Source: Sesamum alatum (Eukaryota; Streptophyta; Magnoliopsida; Lamiales; Pedaliaceae). Taken from it: DNA of 64,000 nt. The position numbers and the translations under genes are program-made. Under the pieces are notes generated by a model. The model was not told the DNA's origin, did not search any database, and saw only the letters and a list, made by a program, of their open reading frames with translations. The DNA lies in contig JACGWO010000011.1 in NCBI GenBank assembly GCA_034509735.1, forward strand, positions 27,822,979-27,886,978. Reading direction: 5' to 3'. Positions 23,838-35,036 of the stretch are shown here, one piece after another. The first letter of the stretch is position 1; each line of letters begins with the position of its first letter.

Positions 23838-24659
23838 AATGTAACTATGATATGAATACCCCTTGATATTGTTGAGTAGCCTATGTGGCAAAATGAAATG
23901 AAAAGAGTTATGATGTGATGTGAAAAGAGCTTTGATGCGAAATGAAAAGAGCTTTGATGCGAAATGAAAGAGTTATGATGCGAGATAAAAGATTGATGAG
24001 CCTTTGTGGCATGTCAAGGGGATTCATGTATATATATGAATGAAAAGTGAGGTTGAGTGGTGGAGAAAAATACTATATCACCTTTCTGGTAAGCCAACTA
24101 GGAAATGACAAGTTTGATTGATTGTCTTGTATGAGATGACTACGTGGAGAAATGAAATGAAATGTGCTTGATCAAGTTGATTATATTTTATATACGTTGT
24201 TTGGTTTTGTCTTGTTGATATAATTGATATGCATGTATAGTTGGTGCCGATTATTTACTTATTGAGTTGCAGGCTCATTCCCCTGCTAACATTTTTCAGG
24301 TGTAGATTTTGTTGTGCCTAGTCACGACAACTAGGTTCACATTTTGCATTCTAGTCAGGTCGGGCCAGTATGCAGTTTTCTCCTCATCATAAATAGAAAT
24401 AGAAGTCTCATTTTGAATTAAAAGCGAGAAAGACATTTGAACTAATTATAACAGTTCCATTTTTGTCGTACTTGATATATATATATATATATGATCATGT
24501 GGATGAGATAATAAATGTTCTTGTGTGATGATGACACACGTGTATATATGCTCAGCAGTGACTAGATTATGTGCATAATTACATATATAAACAGAGTTTA
24601 CATTAAATGTGATATTTAGAAAAAAATATAATTGTAATGTCGTTAGAGGGTGCTACAGA
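23838..24659 (+). mobile_element. Probable Ty3/gypsy chromovirus LTR fragment
   Basis: The stretch GAGTTGCAGGCTCATTCCCC, CATTTTTCAGGTGTAGA and the final GAGGGTGCTACA are typical of plant Del/Tekay-type LTRs. The start cannot be placed. The first 150 bases carry short AAATGAAAAGAG repeats. The fragment abuts the 3' side of the KCS pseudogene. Confidence 0.45.
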
Positions 24660-25724
24660 CTAGACATGGGATTGTGTTCCTCTCATGCTTAATCCTGTTT
24701 ATCAGATAAAGCCTAAATATACAAGTGGTATAAATTTTACACATAAGTATAAAATACAATACGAAATATAACATAAATATATAACATAAGGTCAAATCTC
24801 AAGACTTTTCCAGAATAACTCAACAATAAGTACAAACTCAGTTGTTGATGCTAATGGGAAATTGATCGATGACACCACTCCAGGGATTGTCTACTTTGGT
24901 AGGATCGATAGTCCTCAATGCACGCCACACTGCGCTGCCACACTTGAAACCTGATCCGAACGCAATTTGCCAAACGCAATCGCCTTTTCGGATCCGCCCT
25001 TTCGCCTCTGCATATGCAAGTTCATACCAAACCGAACTACTTGAAGTATTACCGTACCTGTAAAGGGTCATTCTAGATGGCTCCATTTGCCATTTTGTGA
25101 TATTTAAATTCTTCTCCACCTCATCCAACACAGCCTTTCCACCGGTATGGATACAAAAATGATCGACGGCGAGCTTGAAATCAGGAACATATGGGCTTAT
25201 GCCTTTAATTTTGAACCATTTTCTCACCACATTGTTTGCGAGGAACAAGAGCTGCTCGGAGATGGGCAGGACTAGTGGCCCAAGAGCTGCAATGTTTGCT
25301 TTTAAGGCTCTTCCTGCGACTCCTATTAGGTCTTTCGATATAGTCATGCCAAGTTTTCCTTCTTCGTCTACTTCTTGGCGAACACATGTGTAACCCTTAT
25401 CGTCTGGACCGTGGTGGGTGCGGAGGGTGTGCTTGAGTTCATATTTTGAAATTCGGTAGTCGGAGGATCTGTTGGATAAAAGGAGTGCGGCTCCGCCCAT
25501 TCGGAAGAGGCAGTTAGATAGGAGTTTTGATCTATCATCGCCAAATATAATAGCCTGAGGTCGGGCTCTCTAAACTCATAACTAGGGCATAGGTATTGCG
25601 TTGACCCTGCACATGTAGTCAGGTTGTCAATACAAATAAAACATGAATTCATTTGATGGAAAATTATGATGGAAACTGCGACGCGTTTTTTGTTTTTGCA
25701 GTTGTTGTTTCTTGACATATTAAA

Positions 25725-26001
25725 CGGGTTTAATGCAATTTAGCCCCCCCCCCCCCCCCCCTCTCCCCCTCCCCCTCTATGATATTGCAAATGAGCAAAT
25801 TACCCTTTTTATTAAAAAAATATCAATTTATCTCCTTATGTTTTTTAAAATGAAGCAATTTACCCCCCTCCATTTTTAAAAATACGAAGAGGTAAATTGA
25901 TTCATTTTAAAAATCACAAGGAGGTAAATTGCTATTTTATTTTTTCTAAGGAGATAATTTGCACATTTATAATATCACAATAGGGTTATTTGCATTTTTT
26001 C
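25725..26001. mobile_element. Mutator-type MITE with perfect 9-bp target duplication
   Basis: This 277-base element has inverted arms of about 110 bases (GCAATTTACCCCCC / GAGGTAAATTG) and is flanked by CATATTAAA at 25,716-25,724 and 26,002-26,010. The left arm has acquired a run of about 18 Cs. It lies in the pseudogene intron. The intact gene has a single TTTAATATG at the same position (5868-5876), so this is a filled/empty site pair. Confidence 0.88.
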
Positions 26002-26219
26002 CATATTAAATTGTCAGAAAACTGCAATTAAAACTGTCAGAAATTGCAATGGATTATCGGTGGTTTGATCGTGGTTGTTATCGCGAACAAAATTTGAGAA
26101 AGATTTTTCGAAAAATGTACAATTTTCGTAAAGACAGCGTTCGTTTTGTTAAGTTTGTATTTTGTCCGTCGCTAAATCCGTGGGACATGTAAACTGTTAA
26201 AGTATAAAATTATTTAATA

Positions 26220-26348
26220 TTTAATCTCTAATAATTATAATGATCATACAAGTGGCATACAGATTAAAAAATGTCCAATATGGTGTATTTAATCTCTAAT
26301 AATTATAATGATCATACAAGTGGCATACAGATTAAAAAATGTCCAATA
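26220..26348. repeat. 61-bp direct duplication
   Basis: 26,220-26,280 and 26,288-26,348 are identical 61-base blocks (TTTAATCTC...GTCCAATA) separated by 7 bases, in the pseudogene intron where it matches the first part of the intact gene's intron. Confidence 0.9.
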
Positions 26349-29254
26349 ATGTCAACCATAATATACATATATAATTTGTCATAATTATAAATACTTACTT
26401 TCTCATTGTTTAGGAAATTACTAATACTTCCCTGACTTTAACGTCCGTCTAACAACGAGCTTATTCCGTTAGTCTTCATTATGTTTCCATTGTAAAAATA
26501 GCATCTTTCATCCCGCAATTTAGGGTCTTTATACTTTTGGCCATTTATTATGAGATTCACACATTTGGTTCTCTAAGTTTAAAACGTCTCCTTTTTTATC
26601 CCATGTCACCTTTTCATTAGATTTTTAATAAAAACGACCACGTGCTTAGCACGTGGCCATTAAGTGCCAACTCTGAAAACTTATCGACCGTATGTCTTTT
26701 TTCATTAAATATCTAAAGAAAAAATGCCATAGGACCAAAAGTAAGTCTTTTGAAAACTTACGAGACCAAAGTGAGGATCTCGTGACAAATGGAAATAAAA
26801 GTGTAAAGGGCCTAAACTACGGTACAAAAAGTGATAATATTTCTTCATTGCTATCTTATTTTTATGGTGAACTGCCAAAATGTCCGATTATGATTTATAA
26901 TTTTCTATATTTTCCAAAAAAAATTAAAATACTTTTACGGATTAATATGGTGAATACTCAAGTTGTTTATTTCCAATTGTGAAAAGATAAATATACTCTC
27001 ATTTAAATATTATTAATTATTATATTACAAATTCTGAATTTTTTAACAATTTAGAATTCTAAATATTCTAAACCTCCTCCATATAAACTTATAATAGAAA
27101 CTATGAATGAATCCAATTACATATAATTTTAATAACCTGCTTGTAATCGTGAATCATGAATAAACCCAATTACACAGACCTATCACACATTAAATTTTAA
27201 TAACATTCACATAAAATTATATTATAAACTTAGTTATAGAAAAAATAAAATTCTATAAGAAAAATATTTAAGAGTTTAATTTGCTCTAAACTACTTAAGA
27301 ATAACATATTCAACTAAAAACTAATATGCCAAATAATATTTCAACACAATTACTTTGCTAGAAAAAATCTTAATCATATTAAGAAAGTTTTAATTTACCA
27401 TGACACATGAAAAATTAAAATAAATTACACATAGATAATATGTAAAATACTAATCTAAACTTAAATATATATATATATATATCTATAATAATGAATAAAT
27501 ATCAAAATTTAATTACGAATTAAAATTGATATATGGATATGATATTATTAAATTGAAATTGCTTGTGAAAATTCAACTGTTAAGTGAATCTCTTTATACT
27601 TGATTTTGTTAGTATTATTTATCCTGAATGCTTTACTTTTACATCTATTGTTTTTCTTATATTAATTAATAGAATAAAATTATTACAACAATAAATGTGA
27701 CATAAAAATTAAGTTGTAACATGATATATTATTGAATAAGAAATAGATTATACCAATCGGTGCATATGAAAGTAAGATTAAGAAGTTAAACTAAAAACAT
27801 ATAGAATTAAAAGATGCAATATAAAGGCAAAAAATAAAATTTTATACAATAACATTTCAAAATTTAGAAGAAAATAAAGCATGTAAATAATACTTTGACA
27901 ATATTTAAAAGTTGACACTGAAATATAATTAAAATTAGAATCTTACAAAATATTGGTAAAATTGTCCAGTTATATTATATTTTATAATAATAGTCAATAA
28001 ATAATTAGTTTGTAATCATTTAGTGTCAATAAATTAAAAATCAACAACATTCAAAATATAGTAAAAAAAAACATATTACGTACACATACATAATATAGCA
28101 AAATCAAACAATAGCAATGAGACACAATAAAATCTACGAATAAAAATTGATCAATTCTATTAAAATGGAATTTCTTCTAAAATGGAATAACGAATAAGTA
28201 TAAACATTTAATTGCAAATAAAAATTATCAATCTGGTTAAATCAGAAGTGCTATTGAAAATTTAAAAAAGAGCGAACTAATTGATTTTATTTTAATATTA
28301 ATAGGCTAAAAACACCATGTCCCCCTCCCCCTGCACCCCCAAGATATTGACATTGAAAAAAAGTATAAATAGTAATATAATAAATAATTTAATTTGAAAC
28401 CTTATCTTATTGAGTAGTAAATTAACTAACATAATTGTAGGTTCTAACGAGATATATATAATTATTTTTATGCTTTAAAAGGTGCATAAAAGTTGTAACA
28501 TTTGGTCCCCTTGTATTATTATACACTTAACACTCATATGACATTTTCTTTTGAATATCCAGAAGGAAAGGTGTTATGAAACCAAATTGTTCCTTCTTAA
28601 TATTTACGGGGCCAAAAGTGAGAATCTCAAAATCAATGAACCAAATTAAAATGGAAAGGGCCTAGGTTACGTACTGAAAAATACTATTTCCCCTTATGAA
28701 AATGAGAAAAGTCAAATGGTGAGTAAACATTATCACAATAACAATTAAAAGTATAAAAATTTAAAATAATTATATATTAACACATTAATACAATTACATT
28801 TTCATACTAAGGAAATTAATAATTTTTCAGAATAAACTTAGTACAATAAAATAATAAACAAAAACTGAGTTAATTGTGTTGAAATTAGAAAAAAAAAGAT
28901 GATAAATAAATAAGCCAATGAGATTAATATACTTTTATAGTAATAAATTTATAAAAATAATTTAAAAGTTTAAAAAGCATGAGTAATAAAGAGAATAAAA
29001 ATTGATATATGAATAGAACATTATGAAATTGAAATTGCTTATGAAAATTCAACTATTGATCAATTTACTTTATTAAATTAGAATTTCTTCTATCCAAGAT
29101 AAGGAGTTTTGACTAATTATTTTTATTTTAATATTAATTTTTTGAATATCATTATTTTTATATTTTCATATTAATTGGTTTGATATATAATAATGAAATA
29201 ATCATTAGTGAATATACGAAATACAAAATTTCAATTTTGGGAAATATCTTTTTA
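26349..29254. other. AT-rich DNA inserted in the pseudogene intron, no gene
   Basis: It contains fragments of MITE-like GGGCCTA and TTGGTCCCC words (26.45-26.83 and 28.48-28.69 kb). A block like AAATTGAAATTGCTTGTGAA recurs at about 27.55 and 29.02 kb. The short ORFs here are not conserved with anything I recognise. Confidence 0.5.
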
Positions 29255-29742
29255 GGGTTAATTGCAATTTTCGTCCTGTAATTATAGGTATTTGGCGTTT
29301 TGGTCTTTTAAGTTTCTAGGGTAGCAAAATAGTCCTTTAACTTTTTAGTTAATTGCATTTGTTGTCCTGTAATTATAGGTATTTGGCATTTTGGTCCTTT
29401 AAGTTTCTAGGGTAGCAAAATAGTCCTTTAACTTTTCAATTTTTGTGATTTTCGTCCTCTGATCGCCGGATTTTTTAAAACTTGCCGGAATAATGGCATG
29501 CGATGAGGTCGATTGTCTTCTTGAGTGATACCACATTCAGGCATTGCTCCTTCTTCTGGCGAGTTTAAAAGCCTCACGTGTGAATTGCGTGCCATTATTC
29601 CGGCGAGTTTTAAAAAATTTGGCGACCAGAGGACGAAAATCGTGAAAATTAAAAAGTTAGAGGACTATTTTGCTACCCTAGAAACTTAAAGGACCAAAAC
29701 GCCAAATGCCTATAATTACAGGACGAAAATTATAATTAACCC
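29255..29742. mobile_element. Mutator-type MITE (GGGTTAATTGCAATTTTCG family), 488 bp
   Basis: The terminal inverted repeats are about 100 bases (GTCCTGTAATTATAGG ... CCTATAATTACAGGAC). A perfect 9-bp target duplication ATCTTTTTA lies at 29,246-29,254 and 29,743-29,751. The left terminal repeat is present twice in tandem. Confidence 0.9.
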
Positions 29743-31003
29743 ATCTTTTTATTGAATAGAACCAAGTAAATTTAGAAAATGAATTACAAATAATAGAATT
29801 GAATAATTTCCTTATCAATTTAAATAATTGTTATCAATTTATTTTAAAATATAATTACATAATACTAATGTTTCAATGAAAAAAATATGAATAATTTCAT
29901 AAACTTAACATAAATAATATATTTACTTTTAAAAATATATTTGTACACGTGCATCATACGTCATGCTTTCTAGTTATGGAAAAAGTATGAATGATTTATG
30001 TAATTACACAATGAATTAGAAGTGTAAATGCAATTCTCCCTGCATCTAATAGTTTGGTGGGAAGGATTTTGCAATCTTTTCTTATATCAATTTCTAACCT
30101 GTAGAATTCGTTTGGCGAGGTCTACAGCAATCACTCCAGCGCTGCAGCCCATGCCGCCCAAGTTGTAGCTCATCACATCTTCTCTAAGCTTGTACCGGTT
30201 GACGATCATGGCGGAAAGCGAAGGCAGTGGATTGAAGAGCGAGATATTCACTATAACCACTCCAATATTACGAGGATTCACCCCAGTTCTTGCCAAGAGA
30301 TCATCCATGGCTCCAGTTATCACAGTCTCAGCCTCCCCCCGACCACAGTCGAAGGCCGATTTCGGTGGGAAATCTTTGAGGCCATAAACAAACACATTAT
30401 CACTAACTCCAGATTTCTCCATCACTTTGCTACAGAATGCAATGCTTTCAGGGCTTATAATAGTCTCCAATCGCTGAAGAACAGCTTCCCTGGAGGCGAG
30501 GAATGATGGGTCGTGCTTGTAACACGCGAAATCCACCAAGTAAACCTTTCCAGGTCGACGTATAATTCTAGTATTGTCCCCATTAATAATGAAAACAAGC
30601 AGACGGGCCCAACGATTAAAGAACGAGGATCGTTTTTATAATGTTTGTCCAATTGAGATATGATTTGGTTCAAGTCGTGTGCTGAGAGATGGTGGATTGT
30701 AGTAGAGAGAATTGTAGGGATGATGAAGAGGTATATTGAGTTGAAGATTACAAACTTGTAAAAAAAATTTGGTGTAGGTTTTGAGATGATTAGAGGAGGA
30801 AAGAAAATTGGGTTGTTTGTGATCATTGGGAGTGGTGTTTCCTACTGCCATTGTTTTTGTGAGTATTCTAAGTGGAGATGGGGCAATGGGTATTCCTACA
30901 TCCTATAAATAGGGAAAAAGGAAAGGCTGGGATGGGGAAATTCTAGCCCAAAGCTCGAGTTTGGTTAAATTTGAAAGGTTGAATTAAATACATTAAAGTA
31001 TAA

Positions 31004-31200
31004 GGGATAATTACACAAACTTCCCCCTAAATTTAGTGTAATTACACATATGTTTCATGTGGTTTGGGATAATAATGAAAAATGTGTCATGAAATTAAAA
31101 GTGCCATTTTTAAAAATTATGAGACTAAAAGTAAGACTCTCATAACCAATGGGACAAAATGTGGAAGGACCTTAAGTTATGGGACGATAAGTATTATTTT
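31004..31200. mobile_element. MITE remnant upstream of the KCS pseudogene
   Basis: It begins GGGATAATTACAC like the 36,289-36,836 family and continues with GGGACAAAATG-like words; no right end was found. Confidence 0.4.
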
Positions 31201-31204
31201 CCTT

Positions 31205-31560
31205 AAAAGTAATTTAAGTATAGCAAATGGACCGTGTGTTTTGGAAACAGATGTCATCATTAACTAAAACTAACAGAATTAGTTAGAGTCGTAAATGATG
31301 AATGAAGTTTATGGGTTCTACTTCCACCAGATATATAGATACTCGTCCGATTTTCTTTGTTCTTTATTATTATTTGTTACTAATAAATATTTTGAATTAT
31401 TGATTGTCAACTTGGCATTTATTGACAATGCCATCTTTGATTTAGGAGAACGTAACTACATAGCATGTATCAAGATGGCACTGGATGCAGGAGCAAGGAA
31501 CGTAATCGCCTACTCCGACTAGAAAATTAACTACTAGATCGATGGCACCTCATGTTGACA
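31205..31560. repeat. Dispersed repeat, copy 1
   Basis: It matches 34,185-34,460 in the same orientation (shared words AAGTAATTTAAG, AATTAGTTAGAGTCG, TTCTTTGTTCTTTATTATTA, AAAATTAACTACT). It is absent from the other KCS arm, so it arrived after the duplication or was lost there. Confidence 0.65.
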
Positions 31561-32027
31561 AGTTACTGTTTGGAGGTGAAGAATTTGCTTTTAATTTGGC
31601 ACAATTAATATGACGTTGAAAAATTTAAGAACAATAACAAAGTGCATGGCAGTATAACTATCCAATATTGTCACTAAATTATCACTATTTATTTATCACT
31701 AGTTATTTATAATATTAATAATTACTTTATATAATCCTTAATTTTATCACTGATAATTAATGGTGACAATTTTTTTTTCAATTTTGTTATTATATAACAT
31801 AAAATATTTTATCATTTAACACATACAATTACCGATAATTTGTATACAATCACTTGAAGTTTGTCACTAAGTTTACAACTTATATGAACATATATAATTG
31901 CATAACATTTACAACTTATACTTTTCAGCCGTTTAAACGCATTAAATTATTTAAGTCAAAAGTTATAGGGTTTTTCCTATCAATTTTTGCAATTTATTTA
32001 TAAAACTGAATGTGTTAAGTTTTTCTA

Positions 32028-32557
32028 GCTTAAATATATTTTTGATCCTGTAATTTTAACACTTTGATATTTTTATCGTTTATCTTTTTGGGATTGTAAA
32101 AGAATCCTGTAACTTTTTGATATTTCGCAATTTTAGTCCTTTCGATGCCAAATTTTACAAAAATCGCTGGAATAAAATCATGTGCACTTCACGTCTTTCA
32201 TTTAAATTAGGGCTTTTGTTATGATTGATTCACTTTTGCCAACTTGGATCAAAAAAAATTAAAAAAAATGACGTGGCATGTAATTTATTCCGTCAACTTT
32301 TGCACACCAAAAGAACCAAAATTACAAAATGTCAAAAAGTTACAGGACTCTTTTGTAACCTCTATAAAGATAAATAATAGAAATGCCAAAATCACGAGGG
32401 GAACATGATTTATTCTGGCAACGTTTGCACAATCTGGCACCGGAAGGACCAATATCGTGAAATGACAAAAGGTTACAAAACTATTTTGTAATCCTAAAAA
32501 GATAAATGATAAAAATATCAAAATATCATAATTAAAAAACCAATAATATATTTAAGC
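32028..32557. mobile_element. Inverted-repeat MITE (GCTTAAATATATTTTTGATCC family)
   Basis: The arms of more than 100 bases are inverted copies (TATCGTTTATCTTTTTGGGA ... AAAAAGATAAATGATAAAA). It is absent at the corresponding place of the left KCS arm (near 2,960). I could not find a clean target duplication. Confidence 0.65.
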
Positions 32558-32782
32558 CGTTTTTTTCTCTCTAAAGCCTCAAACTTCAGCTTTTCTCCAC
32601 CACTACAGTTAAAAATAAAATCTATTACAAACATTCCTTAATGTAATGGCGTTATTGGTGTATATAACTTAATCGATGCTATATATAATTGACTAGGGGC
32701 ATTTTGGTGATACGATCTAGTATAACTACCTTTTGATTTTTTTCTTTATCTTCCTCATGCACTTTTTGATATTTTTAATATG

Positions 32783-33543
32783 GAAAAAAATTCATGCTAT
32801 CCCCTATGATAGGGCATAAGTGCAAATTATCGCCCTGTGATAAAAAAAAAAATATATATATATATATATATATTAACTTATCTCCTTATGTTTCGTAAAA
32901 AAAGAGCAAATTACCCCCTTAGGAAGGTGGGTGTAATACGCGCGCCTTCACTGCAATTTTTTGTTAATTTTTAAGAGTAAAATATTATTTTTATATATAA
33001 TTATATGTTTTTATTTATATATATATATATAACTAATATAAATAAATAATATTATATTTATATATGTATAATATATTAATTTTTAAAATAATATATATAC
33101 AAAAAAAAGAACTCCATCCCGACCACAGTCCCTTCCAACCCCCCCCCCTCCTCCCCCGGCAATCCCCCTTCCGCTGCCACCACCACTGTTGCCGCCACGC
33201 CCTCCTCCCCCTCCCTCTCCCTTCACGTCGGTGTCGCCTCCCCTCTCCCCTCCCCCTATGCCCGTGGCCTCCCTCCCCGGCGCCCATCGCCTCCCTTTCC
33301 CCTTCCCCATCACCGTCGCAGCCCCTCTCCCCTCTCCCCTTCCCCATCGCCGTCGCAGCCCCTCTCCCTCCCCCGTCGCCGCCTCCCTCCGCACCCCTCC
33401 CCGTCTCCCTTGGCGCCCCTCTCCTATCGCCGCCTCCCCTTCCCCTTGTCCCTCCGCACCCTTCTCCTCTCCCCTCGCCCATCTCCGCGTCCGTCTCCGT
33501 CGCCACCCCTCTCCCCCTTCACCCGTCGGACCCCTTTTCTCTA

Positions 33544-33592
<49 letters not shown>

Positions 33593-33896
33593 GTTTAACT
33601 TTTAGTTATATATAATTATATTTTATAATATTTTACATAAATATAATTAAATTGGTAATTTGTTTAAATTTTAACTGTTGATTGAAATTAAATAAAATCT
33701 ACACCGTTGATTTCCTTGTTGAATTTGGACCTTAGATTCAAACTAGATCCAATAGTTATTAAATGAAGGTATAAATATAATTTTATAATTAAAAACTAAA
33801 AAAATTTAAGAAAAAATGCGTGAACTACACGAACTCACGTGAGGGGTGTAATTGCTCTATTTTTTATTTCACAGGGGTAATTTGCTTTAAACCCTT
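32783..33896. mobile_element. Mutator-type MITE with GC-rich core, copy 1 (1.1 kb)
   Basis: The outer arms contain GCAAATTATCGCCCTGTGA / TCACAGGGGTAATTTGC inverted repeats. The centre (about 33,110-33,540) is very GC-rich, made of CCCTCCCC, CCGTCGC and CCTTCCCC words. It is bordered by (TA)n on both sides and (CT)n on the right. Target duplication copies are TTTAATATG (32,774-32,782) and TTCAATATT (33,897-33,905), 7 of 9 alike. The paralogous left arm near 2,707-2,715 is unoccupied. ORFs of Pro/Arg/Gly across the core are low-complexity artefacts. Confidence 0.75.
33548..33594. repeat. (CT)n followed by (AT)n microsatellite
   Basis: A CT run passes directly into an AT run at the edge of the GC-rich core. 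Confidence 0.9.
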
Positions 33897-34184
33897 TTCA
33901 ATATTAAGCCATTATCTTATGTTTTCAACAATTTTTCACAAATCAAATATATATATATTAATTTATTATATATAATTTTTGGATGGACACTCTTCCGTGC
34001 GTAAGTCGTCGCTAAAACTGTCGTAACCCAAAAAAACGATGTCAAGCTGTGGAATATTCCATCATAAATTCGTCGCTAAAACTGTATCTTTTTTTAGTTT
34101 TTTTTTTCGATAGGGCATTATTTTTGTGTTTTAATTAGCAATTTCCTATCCTATGTTGCACAGACATTAAATGTGACCACTAGT

Positions 34185-34460
34185 AAAAGTAATTTAAGAA
34201 TACTAAATGGACAGTTTGTTTTGGGCACATAAGTCATCATTAATTGAAATTAATAAGATTAGTTAGAGTCGAAAATGACAAAGGAAGGTTATGAGTTCTA
34301 GTTCTACTGATATACTTATCTCATTTTTCTTTGTTCTTTATTATTATTAGTTATTATTAGTTTTGAAGTATTAATTGTTGACAACGCCATCTTTAATTTT
34401 GGAGAAAGTATATAACTAGTAGAAAATTAACTACTCGATCATGGAACCTCATGCTGACCA
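34185..34460. repeat. Dispersed repeat, copy 2
   Basis: Second copy of the repeat at 31,205-31,560, same orientation, diverged by substitutions and small gaps. Confidence 0.65.
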
Positions 34461-34472
34461 TCATTTTAATTA

Positions 34473-34905
34473 GGGTGAATTATAATGATCTTTTTTTATA
34501 TTTGGCATAATTATGGATACTCTCTTGTTTTTTTAAAAATTATAAAATACCCCCTTTAAGGTTTGTATTTTTTAACGAAAGGCCTGAAATTGTCCATTTT
34601 GCCCTTTTCTAAAAATTTTAGAAAAATCAGCCAAGAGAAATTACATTATTGCTCCTCGTGTAAAAATCTAAAAAACCTCTCCCTATGCATTTTAGTCCAA
34701 AAATTTTCAAAAGATGTTAAGAATTAATAAAAAAAAATAATTCAGTTTGCATAAAGGCATTTTGGTCAGTTCATCCATAAAAATTGATGAAAATGTGTTA
34801 TTTGTTAGACGATTACAAACATCAAGAGAATATTGATAATTTTTTAAAGAATGAGAAATATATGTAATTATGCCACATTTCAAAAAAAGTTATTGTAATT
34901 CACCT
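34473..34905. mobile_element. Mutator-type MITE (GGGTGAATTATAATGA family), 433 bp
   Basis: The ends GGGTGAATTATAATG and TTATTGTAATTCACC are inverted. A perfect 9-bp target duplication TTTTAATTA lies at 34,464-34,472 and 34,906-34,914. There is no coding capacity. Confidence 0.88.
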
Positions 34906-35036
34906 TTTTAATTAACATGGTACTTTTTGTAATCAAGTGTATAAGAAAATTAAAAAATAAATAAAAAAGAAAGTGTATAAGGAAATAAAGTTACACCTTT
35001 ATTGAGTGTTATAGCTTTTGAGTTGACGATGAATAA

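Larger units (their letters stand above)
24838..30851 (-). pseudogene. KCS pseudogene, paralogue of the intact gene
   Basis: Exon 1 is 30,851-30,099 and exon 2 is 25,606-24,838, with intact GT and AG at the same place as in the intact gene, but the intron is 4.49 kb instead of 0.89 kb. Three reading-frame breaks are visible against the paralogue. One base is added in the T-run of exon 1 near 30,770. A net 10-base loss near 30,555 restores frame only after a stop would have been met. One base is added in exon 2 near 25,548 (TATTATATTTGGCG against TATTATGTTGGCA). The catalytic motifs [19 protein letters not shown] and [13 protein letters not shown] survive, so decay is recent or assembly error should be excluded. 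The promoter TATA box is at 30,903-30,909. Confidence 0.88.
24683..33960 (-). repeat. Right arm of the inverted KCS duplication, enlarged by insertions
   Basis: It is the reverse complement of 2640-6945 with extra DNA: a MITE at 25,725-26,001, about 3.8 kb in the intron (roughly 26.3-30.08 kb), a repeat around 31.2-31.56 kb, a MITE at 32,028-32,557 and the GC-core element at 32,783-33,896. The conserved parts are both exons, the promoter, and blocks at about 31.56-31.96, 32.56-32.78 and 33.90-33.96 kb. Confidence 0.8.

Noticed and set aside
33033..33615. Long ORFs rich in Pro, Ser, Gly or Arg on both strands
   Set aside because: They exist in nearly all frames because the core is C-rich low-complexity DNA without stops; no domain is seen.
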